Below, piece after piece: positions 34,773-43,677 of a stretch of DNA of 45,455 bases. The translations under genes and the position numbers were made by a program. The stretch's first letter is position 1; each line of letters starts with the position of its first letter. Source of the DNA: Bacteroidota bacterium (GTDB taxonomy: Bacteria > Bacteroidota > Bacteroidia > Palsa-948); assembly GCA_016195025.1 (NCBI GenBank), contig JACQAL010000058.1, positions 1-45,455 of the forward strand, given 5' to 3'. The notes under the pieces were generated by a model. That model did not search any database and had not been told where the DNA came from. It saw only the letters and a program-made list of their open reading frames with translations.

Positions 34773-34780
34773 TAAATTTG
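34773..34780 (+). promoter_or_regulatory. -7 box upstream of the uORF and TlpA-like gene
   Basis: TAAATTTG, 8 nt before the small ORF at 34789. Confidence 0.5.
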
Positions 34781-34788
34781 CATTCCTT

Positions 34789-34860
34789 ATGAAAAACAGC
34801 GTAAGCGAAATGGTACGAACAATGGTACGGATAACTAATCTTCTTCGAATCTGCGAATGA
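34789..34860 (+). CDS. 23-residue upstream ORF overlapping the TlpA-like start
   Basis: It begins MKNSVSEMVRTMVR and ends RICE. Its TGA overlaps the next ATG as ATGA (34857-34860), a layout for translational coupling. It lies directly after the -7 box. Its second half and the start of the next gene form an imperfect palindrome (TTCGAATCTGCGAAT with ATTCGAAGATTCGCAG), so it may be the original start split off by a repeat insertion. Confidence 0.45.
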   Translation: MKNSVSEMVRTMVRITNLLRICE

Positions 34861-36353
34861 ATACAAAATACAAAGAAAAATTACTTGGCTGTTATTCGAA
34901 GATTCGCAGCCAATTCGCTATCCGCACTCTCTGCCTTTTTCTTATTTCCTTATTTCCTTATTCCCTTATTCCTTCTCACGCGCAAGGTTATGTAATCAAA
35001 GGAAGAATTAAAGGATTGCACGACACGGTTTGCTATTTCGGAAATCATTACGGAGCCAAGCAATATGTGAGAGACACCGCCAGGGTAGATAAGAACGGCA
35101 ACTTTGTTTTCAAAGGAAATAAAAAATTAGAAGGAGGAATTTATCTCATTGTTCCTCCCAGTAAAAAATATTTTGAAATGCTCATTGACAAAGAACAGGA
35201 TTTTTCTTTTGAAACCGATACCTCCACAAAATTTGTGGAGCACATGAAAATAAAAAACTCGGAAGACAATAGTTTGTTTTATAAATATCTCACCTATATA
35301 AATGAAGAAGGAAGAAAAACAGAGCCGTTCCGGAAAAGAATTACCGAAATAAAAAAGGACTCGCTTGCTGCCATCTCCAAAAAAGATTCGTTGAAAATTC
35401 TTCAGGATAAAATTTCAGCCATTGACAAAGAAGTGCTCAAGTACCAGGATGATTTCATGAAAACACATCCCGCTTCTTTCCTCTCGGTAATTTTTAAAGC
35501 CCAGCGCGATGTGGAAATTCCCGAAGCGCCCATGCTTCCGAATGGAAGAAAAGATTCTACCTTTCAATATAAATATTACAAAGCGCATTACTGGGATAAC
35601 CTTCCATTGTCGGACGGGCGGCTGCTGCGCACACCTATTTTTCACAACAAACTGAAATATTATCTCGATAAAATTATTTTGCAGCATCCCGATTCGCTGA
35701 ACAAAGAATTGGACTGGCTGGTGGAGCAGACAAAAGGCGACAAGGAAATGTTCAAGTACATTGTCTGGTACGCCACCACCACCTATGAAACTTCCAACAT
35801 CATGGGAATGGATGCCGTGTTTGTTCACATGGTGGATTTATATTACGCAACATGGAAAGCATACTGGGTGGATTCCACGCAAAACCAAAAAATAATTCAC
35901 CGCGGAATGACGCTGAAACCGCTGCTCATAGGCAAACCGGCTCCGGTTATCATCATGCAGGATTCGCTCGATAAAAATATTTCTCTCTATGAAGTGAAAT
36001 CAAAATACACGGTTTTAATTTTCTGGGACCCCGATTGCGGACACTGCCAGAAAATTGTTCCCAAACTGAAAGAACTCTACGATTCAAAACTCAAGGCGAA
36101 AGGAGTTGCGGTGTATTCTGTGGACATTGAACATGTGGATGAAAAATGGAAAAAGTTCATCAACGACCATAAACTCAACTTCATTAATGTGCACGATAAA
36201 TACTCGCAGTATTTTCTCCGCGAGTTATTTGATATTTACAGCACGCCCGTTATTTACCTTCTCGATGAAAAAAAACGCATCAAAGCCAAGCGCCTCGATG
36301 TTGAACAACTCGATGGCTTCATTGACCATCTGGAAAAGATAAAGGAGAAGTAA
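34857..36353 (+). CDS. TlpA-like thioredoxin-fold protein (DUF4369/DUF5106 type)
   Basis: 498 residues. The signal peptide (LCLFLISLFPYSLIPSHAQ) is preceded by about 23 repeat-encoded residues. A DUF4369-like beta domain (VIKGRIKGL to EQDFSFETDT) and a helical DUF5106-like part follow. The C-terminal thioredoxin domain has active site CGHC (394-397, in WDPDCGHCQK) and the cis-Pro motif STPVIYLLD. It should act as a periplasmic thiol-disulfide reductase. The signal peptide is very like that of the CocE-like protein at DNA level (TTATTTCCTTATTCCC runs). Confidence 0.85.
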   Translation: MNTKYKEKLLGCYSKIRSQFAIRTLCLFLISLFPYSLIPSHAQGYVIKGRIKGLHDTVCYFGNHYGAKQYVRDTARVDKNGNFVFKGNKKLEGGIYLIVPPSKKYFEMLIDKEQDFSFETDTSTKFVEHMKIKNSEDNSLFYKYLTYINEEGRKTEPFRKRITEIKKDSLAAISKKDSLKILQDKISAIDKEVLKYQDDFMKTHPASFLSVIFKAQRDVEIPEAPMLPNGRKDSTFQYKYYKAHYWDNLPLSDGRLLRTPIFHNKLKYYLDKIILQHPDSLNKELDWLVEQTKGDKEMFKYIVWYATTTYETSNIMGMDAVFVHMVDLYYATWKAYWVDSTQNQKIIHRGMTLKPLLIGKPAPVIIMQDSLDKNISLYEVKSKYTVLIFWDPDCGHCQKIVPKLKELYDSKLKAKGVAVYSVDIEHVDEKWKKFINDHKLNFINVHDKYSQYFLRELFDIYSTPVIYLLDEKKRIKAKRLDVEQLDGFIDHLEKIKEK

Positions 36354-36533
36354 AAGGCAAACCCTGCCCTAAAGGGAGTAAATGCAGAATGCAAAAAACG
36401 CCAGCAGCATTTAGAATATTTAGGAATAACTTTTATTCGCTTTACAAACCAACAAGTATTAACACAAATGGAATCTGTATTAGAAATGATAAAAGAAAAA
36501 ATATTAGACATTATTCAGATTAGATATTTATAG
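36354..36533 (+). pseudogene. Headless DUF559 endonuclease-domain fragment
   Basis: The frame after the TlpA stop reads KKRQQHLEYLGITFIRFTNQ, then VLTQMESVL and so on to IIQIRYL and TAG. This matches the C-terminal half of DUF559 (Vsr-like nuclease) domains, in which a LG-F-RF strand precedes the last helix. The catalytic N-terminal part is missing. The fragment begins with the palindromic element CCCTGCCCTAAAGGGAGT. Its last 32 bp are part of the 140-bp repeat. Confidence 0.65.
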
Positions 36534-36641
36534 AGGTTTGTCATTTCGAACCCTGCTTTGAGGGTGAGAAATCTCCCCCTGAATGAGGAGATTTCTCCCT
36601 TCGGTCGAAATGACAACATACACATAGTTTCTTATTTTGAA
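36502..36641. repeat. 140-bp exact direct repeat, copy 1
   Basis: Identical over 140 bp to 43536-43675. It contains the tail of the DUF559 fragment plus a palindromic core TTTGTCATTTCGA with TCGAAATGACAA and GAAATCTCC with GGAGATTTC. Confidence 0.95.
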
Positions 36642-36672
36642 AATCCGGCTGCTCCTCCCTTTAGGGCCGGGG

Positions 36673-36882
36673 TCATTGCTTTTCCTCCGCCTTATACAGC
36701 ACCGAAAAAATAAACAGCACGATTGCCGAGGCAACAAAAATTACGAGCAAGGTGGTTAATGACTTCTGAAGGATTTGCTCAATCTTGATGATGTCCCAGA
36801 TGGCAAGAATGGAAATGATGGTGAAGAACAAAACAAGCGCAACCAGCGCCATGGCGGAAATTTTTCTGACGAGTGAAATCAT
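36673..36882 (-). CDS. Small two-TM membrane protein
   Basis: 69 residues with two hydrophobic helices (about 11-30, VALVLFFTIISILAI; and 43-62, LLVIFVASAIVLFIF) and a charged tail YKAEEKQ. Function unknown. The stop is next to a GC-rich palindromic repeat (about 36650-36672). Confidence 0.6.
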   Translation of the reverse strand: MISLVRKISAMALVALVLFFTIISILAIWDIIKIEQILQKSLTTLLVIFVASAIVLFIFSVLYKAEEKQ

Positions 36883-36949
36883 TGTTTGAAAATTTAAAAT
36901 TAAAAGTTAAGAATTAAGAATTATCTTTGTTCTTACAAAAATAAATAAT

Positions 36950-37501
36950 ATGCAATCAAAAATTTTCACTTCACGGTTTCTGTTCATAAGTATTGCAATT
37001 CTTGCTGCTGCGCTGTTTCGCCTTCTCCCCCACCCTTTCAACTTCACACCCGTTGGGGCGATGGCATTATTCGGAGGAGCGTATTTTACAAATCGCATTC
37101 TTGCTTTTGTTGTCGTGACAGCATCATTGTACCTCAGCGATTTAGTTCTCAACATTCACTACTTCGGCAAGTTTATTTTTTTGTACGATGGATTTTATTG
37201 GACTTACGCGGGATTTTTTCTCATCATCTTCATCGGGTTCTGGCTTTCTTCACGAATCAAATTGCAAAATATACTTGGCGCAAGTTTAATCGCATCCATT
37301 ATTTTTTTTCTTGTCACAAATTTCGGATGCTGGCCAGGAAGCACAATTTATCCGCAAACATTCGGTGGACTTCTCGCCTGTTACGCAGCAGGCATTCCAT
37401 TTTTCTCGAACACCATAGCAGGTGATTTATTTTATACTGCGGTTTTATTCGGCTCCTTTGAATTAGCAAAACGAAGATTTCCCATCCTTCAAGCAAAGTA
37501 A
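36950..37501 (+). CDS. DUF6580 family putative transport protein
   Basis: 183 residues, about five transmembrane helices. The N-terminal RLLPHPFNFTPVGAMALFGGAYF and the motif TNFGCWPGSTIYP are typical of DUF6580. The family resembles ECF transporter S components and is often near B12 genes. The BtuF-like gene begins 5 nt after its stop, which supports a role in cobamide uptake. A -7 box TATCTTTG (36922-36929) gives a 20-nt leader. I see no cobalamin riboswitch. Confidence 0.83.
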   Translation: MQSKIFTSRFLFISIAILAAALFRLLPHPFNFTPVGAMALFGGAYFTNRILAFVVVTASLYLSDLVLNIHYFGKFIFLYDGFYWTYAGFFLIIFIGFWLSSRIKLQNILGASLIASIIFFLVTNFGCWPGSTIYPQTFGGLLACYAAGIPFFSNTIAGDLFYTAVLFGSFELAKRRFPILQAK

Positions 37502-37506
37502 AAGTT

Positions 37507-38430
37507 GTGAAAGCTTGTTCCTTTCTTCCCGCTGCCACTAAGATGATTTATCAAATGGGACTGGAAGAATATTTATGTGGAGTAACTTTTGAATGTCCAT
37601 CCGATAAACCAAAAGTAGTTCGTTCCTGTCTCGAAAATAATTCTTACAGCAGTGAAGAAATTGACCGAATTGTTTCGCAATCAAAAGCGCAGGGAAAAAG
37701 TTTGTATTACATTGATGAAAAATTATTAGAAGAAATTTCTCCCGATATTATTTTCACGCAGGATGTATGTGATGTGTGCCAGATTGATACGAGTTTTGTG
37801 CAGCGCGCCATAGCGAAATTGAATAAGCAGCCGCAGATTATCCCGCTGATTCCCCGCAACCTGAATGATGTATACGAGAATGCAATTACCATTGCAAAAA
37901 CTCTTGGCAAAGAAGAAAATGCTTACCATCTTCTTGCTTCTATAAAAAAACGAACTGATAAAATTATTGATACGCTTCGTGCGAACAATGCACCGCTCAG
38001 AAGAGTGATGGTGATGGAATGGCTCAACCCGATTTATAATTGCGGGCACTGGATTCCTTACCAGATTGCGCAGGCGGGCGGAGTGGATATGCTTTCCAAT
38101 CCTTCGGGATATTCGGTAATCACGGAGTGGGAAAAAATTTTACAATATAATCCTGAAGTATTTGTAATCGCTCCCTGCGGATTTCACATTGAGCGTTCCA
38201 TGAAAGAAATAAATTCATTGACTTCAAAACCAAACTGGAATGAATTGAACGCAGTAAAAAATTCTTCTGTGTTTATTGCTGATGCAGATTTATTCACTTG
38301 CCCCAGTACCGCGCTGGTAGATGGAATAGAATTATTAGCCGCGCTTTTTCATCCCGATTTATTTTCTGTTCCCCAGCACCTAACACAAAAAGTAATTTTG
38401 CTGGAAAAAATTTCAGTTAATCGGTTCTAA
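37507..38430 (+). CDS. BtuF-like cobalamin-binding protein
   Basis: 307 residues from GTG 37507. Sequence features fit the periplasmic-binding-protein class III fold of BtuF: SFLPAATKMIYQMGLEEYLCGVT at the start, DIIFTQDVCDVC in the middle, EWLNPIYNCGHWIPYQIAQAGG, and a late CPSTALVDGIELLA. It has no signal peptide from this start, as in several cytoplasmic BtuF-like proteins. Pairing with DUF6580 suggests cobamide uptake or salvage. Confidence 0.83.
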   Translation: MKACSFLPAATKMIYQMGLEEYLCGVTFECPSDKPKVVRSCLENNSYSSEEIDRIVSQSKAQGKSLYYIDEKLLEEISPDIIFTQDVCDVCQIDTSFVQRAIAKLNKQPQIIPLIPRNLNDVYENAITIAKTLGKEENAYHLLASIKKRTDKIIDTLRANNAPLRRVMVMEWLNPIYNCGHWIPYQIAQAGGVDMLSNPSGYSVITEWEKILQYNPEVFVIAPCGFHIERSMKEINSLTSKPNWNELNAVKNSSVFIADADLFTCPSTALVDGIELLAALFHPDLFSVPQHLTQKVILLEKISVNRF

Positions 38431-38452
38431 TATTCCTCTGTAAAAAATAATT

Positions 38453-39466
38453 TTATTTCAACAGCACTTTCACCGAATAACTTCCCGTGTTGCTGGCGTT
38501 GTAAACCGTTTCGTAAACGGAAAGAAACAACATCCCCGAACTTTGAACAGTGCCGTTGAATTTCGCTCCCGCTTTTAATACCGTTCCGGTTTCCCCTATT
38601 TTATAAACCACATTTCCATAGGTGGGATACGCAGAGCCGCCATAATCTCCCTCTCCGTAATCGTAATCGGTGGTGGTGGAAGTTGTGCTGCCGGCAACTT
38701 TTCCATCGGGCTTGTATTTATTGTTACTCAAACTGGCAAACGAAATTTCTCCGCTTGCAGTAATAGTTATTTTCTGCCCTTGCTTGAGCATGATTCCTGT
38801 TTTCAGCCAGCCGCCATTGCTGTTCGCGCTGATATGTTTTGAGCCGAGTAGAATGAAGTTTTTATCCGAGCCATCGCCAGTGGGAGTGTAAAGCACATCC
38901 ACGTGTTTTATTTTTTCTTTGGGAATGGAAAGCATTCCGAATTCTGTTTTCAAATCAATTTTTTTCAAATCGTACCGCCCGCCCATCGTGTATTGCCCGT
39001 CAATGGTAATCACATCTTTATCGGAAACGCTTTCATCAATTCCGTAAATGGATTTTAATTCGCTCAGCGCGCTTTCGGGAGTGTAATCGGTAAATTCTGC
39101 CGGCTGGTATTTTTCGGAATAAATAAAATCACTAATCACTTGTATCGCGCCAACAGTCATCTTCGTCAATTCTTCGTAAGCGCTCTTGCGCATGTTTTCA
39201 TCCGAGTTTCCCATCTGCTTGATGAGGTTGATTATTTTACTTTCGTTTGATTTATCGGAAGGAATTCCCAAATCAAGCGAAGTAACATTCTGCAAAGGGA
39301 TTTCGAGTTTCCCGTAATCGGTAATGAGCGTAACATTTCCCATAGTGGTTTTACCGCTGAACGAACTTCCATCGCGAAGCGAAAGGCGGACTTCGGTTTG
39401 ATTTTGAGAATATGTGATTACACCGATGAATAAAAGGCAAATGATTACACCGATAATTTTTTTCAT
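38453..39466 (-). CDS. Secreted protein with LecA (PA-IL)-like C-terminal domain
   Basis: 337 residues. The signal peptide ends TYSQ. About 27-70 and 145-190 are two similar beta segments (LSLRDGSSFSGKTTMGNV and ITIDGQYTMGGRYDLKKI). The C-terminal part (from GWLKTGIMLKQGQKITITA to the end) resembles the PA-IL galactophilic lectin fold, including NGTVQSSGMLFLSVYE. Carbohydrate binding is possible, but ligand residues cannot be assigned. It lies 44 bp after the 12-repeat gene and may be co-transcribed. Confidence 0.7.
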   Translation of the reverse strand: MKKIIGVIICLLFIGVITYSQNQTEVRLSLRDGSSFSGKTTMGNVTLITDYGKLEIPLQNVTSLDLGIPSDKSNESKIINLIKQMGNSDENMRKSAYEELTKMTVGAIQVISDFIYSEKYQPAEFTDYTPESALSELKSIYGIDESVSDKDVITIDGQYTMGGRYDLKKIDLKTEFGMLSIPKEKIKHVDVLYTPTGDGSDKNFILLGSKHISANSNGGWLKTGIMLKQGQKITITASGEISFASLSNNKYKPDGKVAGSTTSTTTDYDYGEGDYGGSAYPTYGNVVYKIGETGTVLKAGAKFNGTVQSSGMLFLSVYETVYNASNTGSYSVKVLLK

Positions 39467-39510
39467 TTTCTTGTTTTCGTATTTTTCGTACTATTTCGTT
39501 TTTCGAGGAT

Positions 39511-42500
39511 TTATTTCGATTCGTTTTCAAACGCCACTTCCGAAATAGGTTCATTGTCTTTGTAGCAGTAAACTCCGCCCCAGTTATGAGTTACTTTTGT
39601 ATAGACAGCGGCATCTTCTTCGCTGATGACCACTCTGCGCAAAACAGTTTTTCCGTTATCATTGAATTCCTCCTCGGTAACTCCTATCGGATATTTTGCG
39701 CGCAGTTCAGACACATATTGCTTTTTCTTTTCCTCGACATTCACAGGCGGAGGCGCTTGCTTCGTTTCTTTTTTTGTGTTCTGCGCCAACTGCGATGCCT
39801 TGATAATATCTTCTATCTGCTTTAATTTTTCCTTCGGATATTTTTCTTCGGGCTTAATGTCGGATGCCTGCTGGTAATTTGTTCTCGCTGCCGGATAATT
39901 TTTCATCTTGAAGAAATCATCTGCCTTGCCGATGGCAATCGCATAATTATTTTCCCGCTCTTTCTGCGCGGCAGCATCGGCTAAACCTTTTTCTAACTTT
40001 TCTATCTCGGCAAGTTTTTGTTTCGGATAGGGCTCATTGGGTTTATACGTGAGCGCTTCGTTGAAAGCGGCTTTGGCATTGGCATACGTTTTCGAATTGA
40101 ATGCCAAATCACCGCGCGTGATTGCCGACTGGTAATTATCATTCAGCGTTTTGTCGGAAGCATTTTTAGCAGCAAGGTCGGCAAGAATTTTTTCAATCTC
40201 CGCAAGCCGGGTTTTCGGATACTGCTCCGCAGGTTTTATTCCGCTGGCATCGGTGTAAGAAGTTTTTGCAGCGGCATACTCTTTCGAAGTGAAGGCGGCA
40301 TCGGCTTTCGCAATGGCGGCTTTGTATTTTGCATCGAGTTCTTTTTGCTTGTCGGCTGCTGATTTTGCAGCATCAAGGTCGGCAAGAATTTTATCTATCT
40401 CTGCGATTTTTTGCTTCGGGTAGGGTTCAGTTGGTTTGACCGCAAGCGCATCGTTGTAAGAAGTTTTTGAGTTGGAATAATCTTTTGCGGCAAAAAGTTT
40501 ATCGGCTTTTGCAATTGCATCTTTGTACTTCTGCTCTTTTTCAGCAGCCGATTTCTGCGAGTCAAGGTCGGCAAGGATTTTATCTATCTCGGCAATCTTT
40601 TGTTTCGGATACGCTTCTGCCGGTTTCAAAGAAGAAGCATCGGAGTAAGAACTTTTAGCGGAAGGATAATTTTTCTGGGAGAAAAGATTATCCGCCTTCG
40701 CAATTAAATCTTTATACTTCTTGTCAAGTTCTCCTGCTTTTGCCATTTCAGCAAGGAGTTTGTCTATCTCGGCAAGTTTTGTTTTCGGATATTGCTCGGC
40801 AGGTTTTATTCCCGAAGCCAGCGTGTAAGATGTCTTCGCGCCCGCATAATCTTTGGATGCAAACGCGGCATCGGCTTTGGCAACGGCATCTTTGTACTGC
40901 TGTTCTTTTTGTTTGTCGGCTTCAAGCGCGCCAAGAAGTTTATCTATCTCCGCAATTTTCTGTTTAGGATATGCTTCATTCGGTTTTATTCCCGATGCTT
41001 CCGAATAAGCGCTGCGCGCATTGGAATAATCTTTTGTACCGAAGGCATTATCGCCTTTCGCGACAGCGGCTTTATATTTTTCATCGAGTTCTTTTTGCTT
41101 GGCGGCAGCAGCGGCACCGGCAAGAAGTTTTTCTATCTCGGCAAGTTTTTGCTTGGGATATGCTTCCGCAGGTTTTAATCCGCTCGCTTCCGTATAAGAA
41201 GTTTTTGCAGAAGGATAATCCTTTGAACCAAATGCGCCATCACCTTTCGCAACAGCCGCTTTATATTTGTCCTCAATATCTTTTTGTTTTGCCAAATCAC
41301 CCAGCAGTTTATCAATCTCGGCAAGTTTTTGCTTGGGATATGCTTCCGCAGGTTTTAATCCGCTCGCTTCCGTATAAGAAGTTTTTGCAGAAGGATAATC
41401 CTTTGAACCGAATGCGCCATCACCTTTCGCGATAGCCGCTTTATATTTTTCATCAATTTCTTTTTGCTTGGATAAATCTCCCAGTAGTTTATCAATCTCC
41501 GCGAGTTTTTGCTTGGGATATGCTTCCGCAGGTTTTAATCCGGCTGCTTCCGTATAAGAAGTTTTTGCAGAAGGATAATCCTTTGAACCGAATGCTCCAT
41601 CACCTTTCGCAACAGCCGCTTTATATTTTTCATCAATCTCTTTTTGCTTCGCCAAATCACCGAGCAGTTTATCTATCTCCGCGAGTTTTTGCTTGGGATA
41701 TGCTTCGGCAGGTTTTAATCCGCTGGCTTCGGTGTAAGAAGTTTTTGCCAAAGCATAATCTTTCGCGTTAAACGCTCCGTCTGCTTTCGCAATGGCGGCT
41801 TTATATTTTACATCGAGTTCTTTTTGCGCGTTTGCATTGGAAAGTAACTTTTCGATTTCGGCAAGTTTTTGTTTCGGATAGGGCTCCGTTGGTTTCACAT
41901 TGCTGGCTTCGGTATAAGATAATTTTGCATTGGCATAATCCGCACTTCCGAATGCTTTATCGGCTTTTGCAATGGCGGCTTTGTATTTGGTGTCAATCTC
42001 CAGTTGCTTCTGGGCTTCGAGCGCGGCATTTTTTGCTTTTTCCTGTTGTTCTTTCTCCACTTGTTTCTGCAACTCGGCAAGTTCGGCTAACTTCTGCTGA
42101 ATGGACTCGGTGTATTTTTCATCGTAGTTAAAATTATTTTCCCCAGGAATATATTGGTAAATGGCAATGGGCGCGCTGAGAATTGCTTCCACGCGCTTGG
42201 CGACTTCGGGCGCGGTGGGCATTTCAAAAAGCGATACATCGGGCTCGAACGGATTGAAGTTGCCGGCTTCTGCGCGGTCGGCAGGAACATTGGCGGTAAC
42301 GATTTTAAATTTCTTGGTTACATAGCCCGGCTTTGTTACGGCAATTAAATATTCTGCGTTAGGCGTAAGTTCAAAAGAAAATTTTCCGTTCGAAGTGGTA
42401 ACAATCTGCTGAAGTTGCTGTCCGTTTTTGTAAAGCGTAACAATGGCTCCGGTTGCTTTTTGCTGCCCCGCCATTACTTTTCCATCTACGGGCATGGACC

Positions 42501-42609
42501 AGTTTTGGGAATAGGAAGAAGAAAAATTACAAAGAAGAGAAATAAAAAAAACAAGCAGCGCAGAGCGAAAAATAAAACCCTGTAAAATAGTATTCGTAGT
42601 TCTGTTCAT
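39511..42609 (-). CDS. Secreted protein with twelve 60-residue TPR-like repeats
   Basis: 1032 residues from ATG 42609 (a TTG 21 nt upstream is less likely). Signal peptide to about 35, then a carboxypeptidase-regulatory-like domain (GAIVTLYKNGQQLQQIVTTS). From about 200 to 940 there are twelve repeats of about 60 residues, each KYKAAIAKADGAF, then AKTSYTEASGLKPAE, then YPKQKLAEIDKLL. They look TPR-like and helical. Repeats 3-5 are nearly identical in DNA with an exact 180-bp period. A C-terminal domain follows (YPIGVTEEEFNDNGKTVLRR). Such proteins occur near gliding or T9SS genes in Bacteroidota; function not assigned. Confidence 0.8.
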   Translation of the reverse strand: MNRTTNTILQGFIFRSALLVFFISLLCNFSSSYSQNWSMPVDGKVMAGQQKATGAIVTLYKNGQQLQQIVTTSNGKFSFELTPNAEYLIAVTKPGYVTKKFKIVTANVPADRAEAGNFNPFEPDVSLFEMPTAPEVAKRVEAILSAPIAIYQYIPGENNFNYDEKYTESIQQKLAELAELQKQVEKEQQEKAKNAALEAQKQLEIDTKYKAAIAKADKAFGSADYANAKLSYTEASNVKPTEPYPKQKLAEIEKLLSNANAQKELDVKYKAAIAKADGAFNAKDYALAKTSYTEASGLKPAEAYPKQKLAEIDKLLGDLAKQKEIDEKYKAAVAKGDGAFGSKDYPSAKTSYTEAAGLKPAEAYPKQKLAEIDKLLGDLSKQKEIDEKYKAAIAKGDGAFGSKDYPSAKTSYTEASGLKPAEAYPKQKLAEIDKLLGDLAKQKDIEDKYKAAVAKGDGAFGSKDYPSAKTSYTEASGLKPAEAYPKQKLAEIEKLLAGAAAAAKQKELDEKYKAAVAKGDNAFGTKDYSNARSAYSEASGIKPNEAYPKQKIAEIDKLLGALEADKQKEQQYKDAVAKADAAFASKDYAGAKTSYTLASGIKPAEQYPKTKLAEIDKLLAEMAKAGELDKKYKDLIAKADNLFSQKNYPSAKSSYSDASSLKPAEAYPKQKIAEIDKILADLDSQKSAAEKEQKYKDAIAKADKLFAAKDYSNSKTSYNDALAVKPTEPYPKQKIAEIDKILADLDAAKSAADKQKELDAKYKAAIAKADAAFTSKEYAAAKTSYTDASGIKPAEQYPKTRLAEIEKILADLAAKNASDKTLNDNYQSAITRGDLAFNSKTYANAKAAFNEALTYKPNEPYPKQKLAEIEKLEKGLADAAAQKERENNYAIAIGKADDFFKMKNYPAARTNYQQASDIKPEEKYPKEKLKQIEDIIKASQLAQNTKKETKQAPPPVNVEEKKKQYVSELRAKYPIGVTEEEFNDNGKTVLRRVVISEEDAAVYTKVTHNWGGVYCYKDNEPISEVAFENESK

Positions 42610-42708
42610 TCGTAATTCGTAGGGCTGCAAATGTCGTCAAATTTATGAATTAATCTCATAGCGTTCCAACTTCCATGCCGAATAAAACGAACTTCATAGG
42701 GAAATGTT

Positions 42709-43422
42709 TCAATCCTTTTTCAACAAATCGCAAAACCAAAATCCTTTTGTTTGTGACTGAGGATGGTTAAAAGAGTGAGCGGTTTTTATTTCAAGCGGCT
42801 TGTAAATCTTTTCTCCTGCCTGAACAGAAACCGGAGAACTGAAAATGGGCCCATCAAAACAAAAAGTATGATACTCGCCATTTTCTCCGCAGGCATCCAC
42901 ATTGGAAGGAAGGGAAGAAAGAAAATGGATATCAATAATTTTTCCGGCAAATTCTTCTCCAAGATAGGCATCGTTGGTGCAGCAGATAATTGTTTTGAAA
43001 TTCAGTTCGAGAAATTCTTTCAGCAGTTCTTTCGTATCTTTTTTCCATAGCGGAAAAACCCCCGTCATGTTTACTTTCGATAAATTATTTTCTCTGTATT
43101 GCCTCAAATCTTCCAGGAAAATATCTCCGAAGATTACGTGTTCAATTCCTTCCGATTTGAATTGCAGAAGCGTTTCTCCCATCTTCTTTTCATACTCCGC
43201 GTTTGTTCCTTCGCTCACATACATCTTTACTAAAGGAATTCCGGTTTGCTTCGCCTGCTCATCCAGCAATTCTTCACGAACTCCGTGCATGGAAATCCGC
43301 TTGAACTGTTCGTTCACATTTGTAAGCAGATATTTTACCTCAAATTCTTTTTCCTGAAAAACTTTATAGAGACACAACGCGGAGTCCTTTCCTCCGCTCC
43401 AGCACATGACAGCTTTTTTCAT
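42709..43422 (-). CDS. DPH6-like diphthine-ammonia ligase family ATPase
   Basis: 237 residues. The ATP-PPase signature SGGKDSALCLY is at 9-19. Further family motifs are HGVREELL, EGIEHVIFGDIFLEDLR and DACGENGEYHTFCFDGP. In eukaryotes DPH6 amidates diphthine on EF2; bacteria lack diphthamide, so the bacterial substrate is unknown. The -7 box TATTTTTG (43427-43434) ends 4 nt before the ATG. Confidence 0.85.
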   Translation of the reverse strand: MKKAVMCWSGGKDSALCLYKVFQEKEFEVKYLLTNVNEQFKRISMHGVREELLDEQAKQTGIPLVKMYVSEGTNAEYEKKMGETLLQFKSEGIEHVIFGDIFLEDLRQYRENNLSKVNMTGVFPLWKKDTKELLKEFLELNFKTIICCTNDAYLGEEFAGKIIDIHFLSSLPSNVDACGENGEYHTFCFDGPIFSSPVSVQAGEKIYKPLEIKTAHSFNHPQSQTKGFWFCDLLKKD

Positions 43423-43426
43423 AATT

Positions 43427-43434
43427 CAAAAATA
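43427..43434 (-). promoter_or_regulatory. -7 box 4 nt before the DPH6-like ATG
   Basis: The minus strand reads TATTTTTG, then AATT, then ATG at 43422. Confidence 0.6.
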
Positions 43435-43535
43435 AAAGTATGTACAATACGTCATGTAATATACGGAGATAGTACAAACTGCCCGTTAAAATATGTTAAG
43501 AAGGAGTTGGACTCTGATTTGTTCTTACATTTACG

Positions 43536-43675
43536 TATTAGACATTATTCAGATTAGATATTTATAGAGGTTTGTCATTTCGAACCCTGCTTTGAGGGTG
43601 AGAAATCTCCCCCTGAATGAGGAGATTTCTCCCTTCGGTCGAAATGACAACATACACATAGTTTCTTATTTTGAA
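43536..43675. repeat. 140-bp exact direct repeat, copy 2
   Basis: Identical to 36502-36641, including the last 32 bp of the DUF559 coding end, which has no upstream part here. It abuts the metallopeptidase frame: the next codons are LRSGMSGKE of the peptidase. Confidence 0.95.
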
Positions 43676-43677
43676 CT

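Noticed and set aside
36642-36949. Cobalamin riboswitch before the DUF6580/BtuF pair
   Set aside because: Most of the stretch is the 69-residue gene; the remaining about 67 bp hold no B12-box-like sequence or structure.
40018-42131. Several plus-strand frames opposite the 12-repeat gene
   Set aside because: They mirror the 180-bp repeats of the real minus-strand gene and have no start signals or homology.
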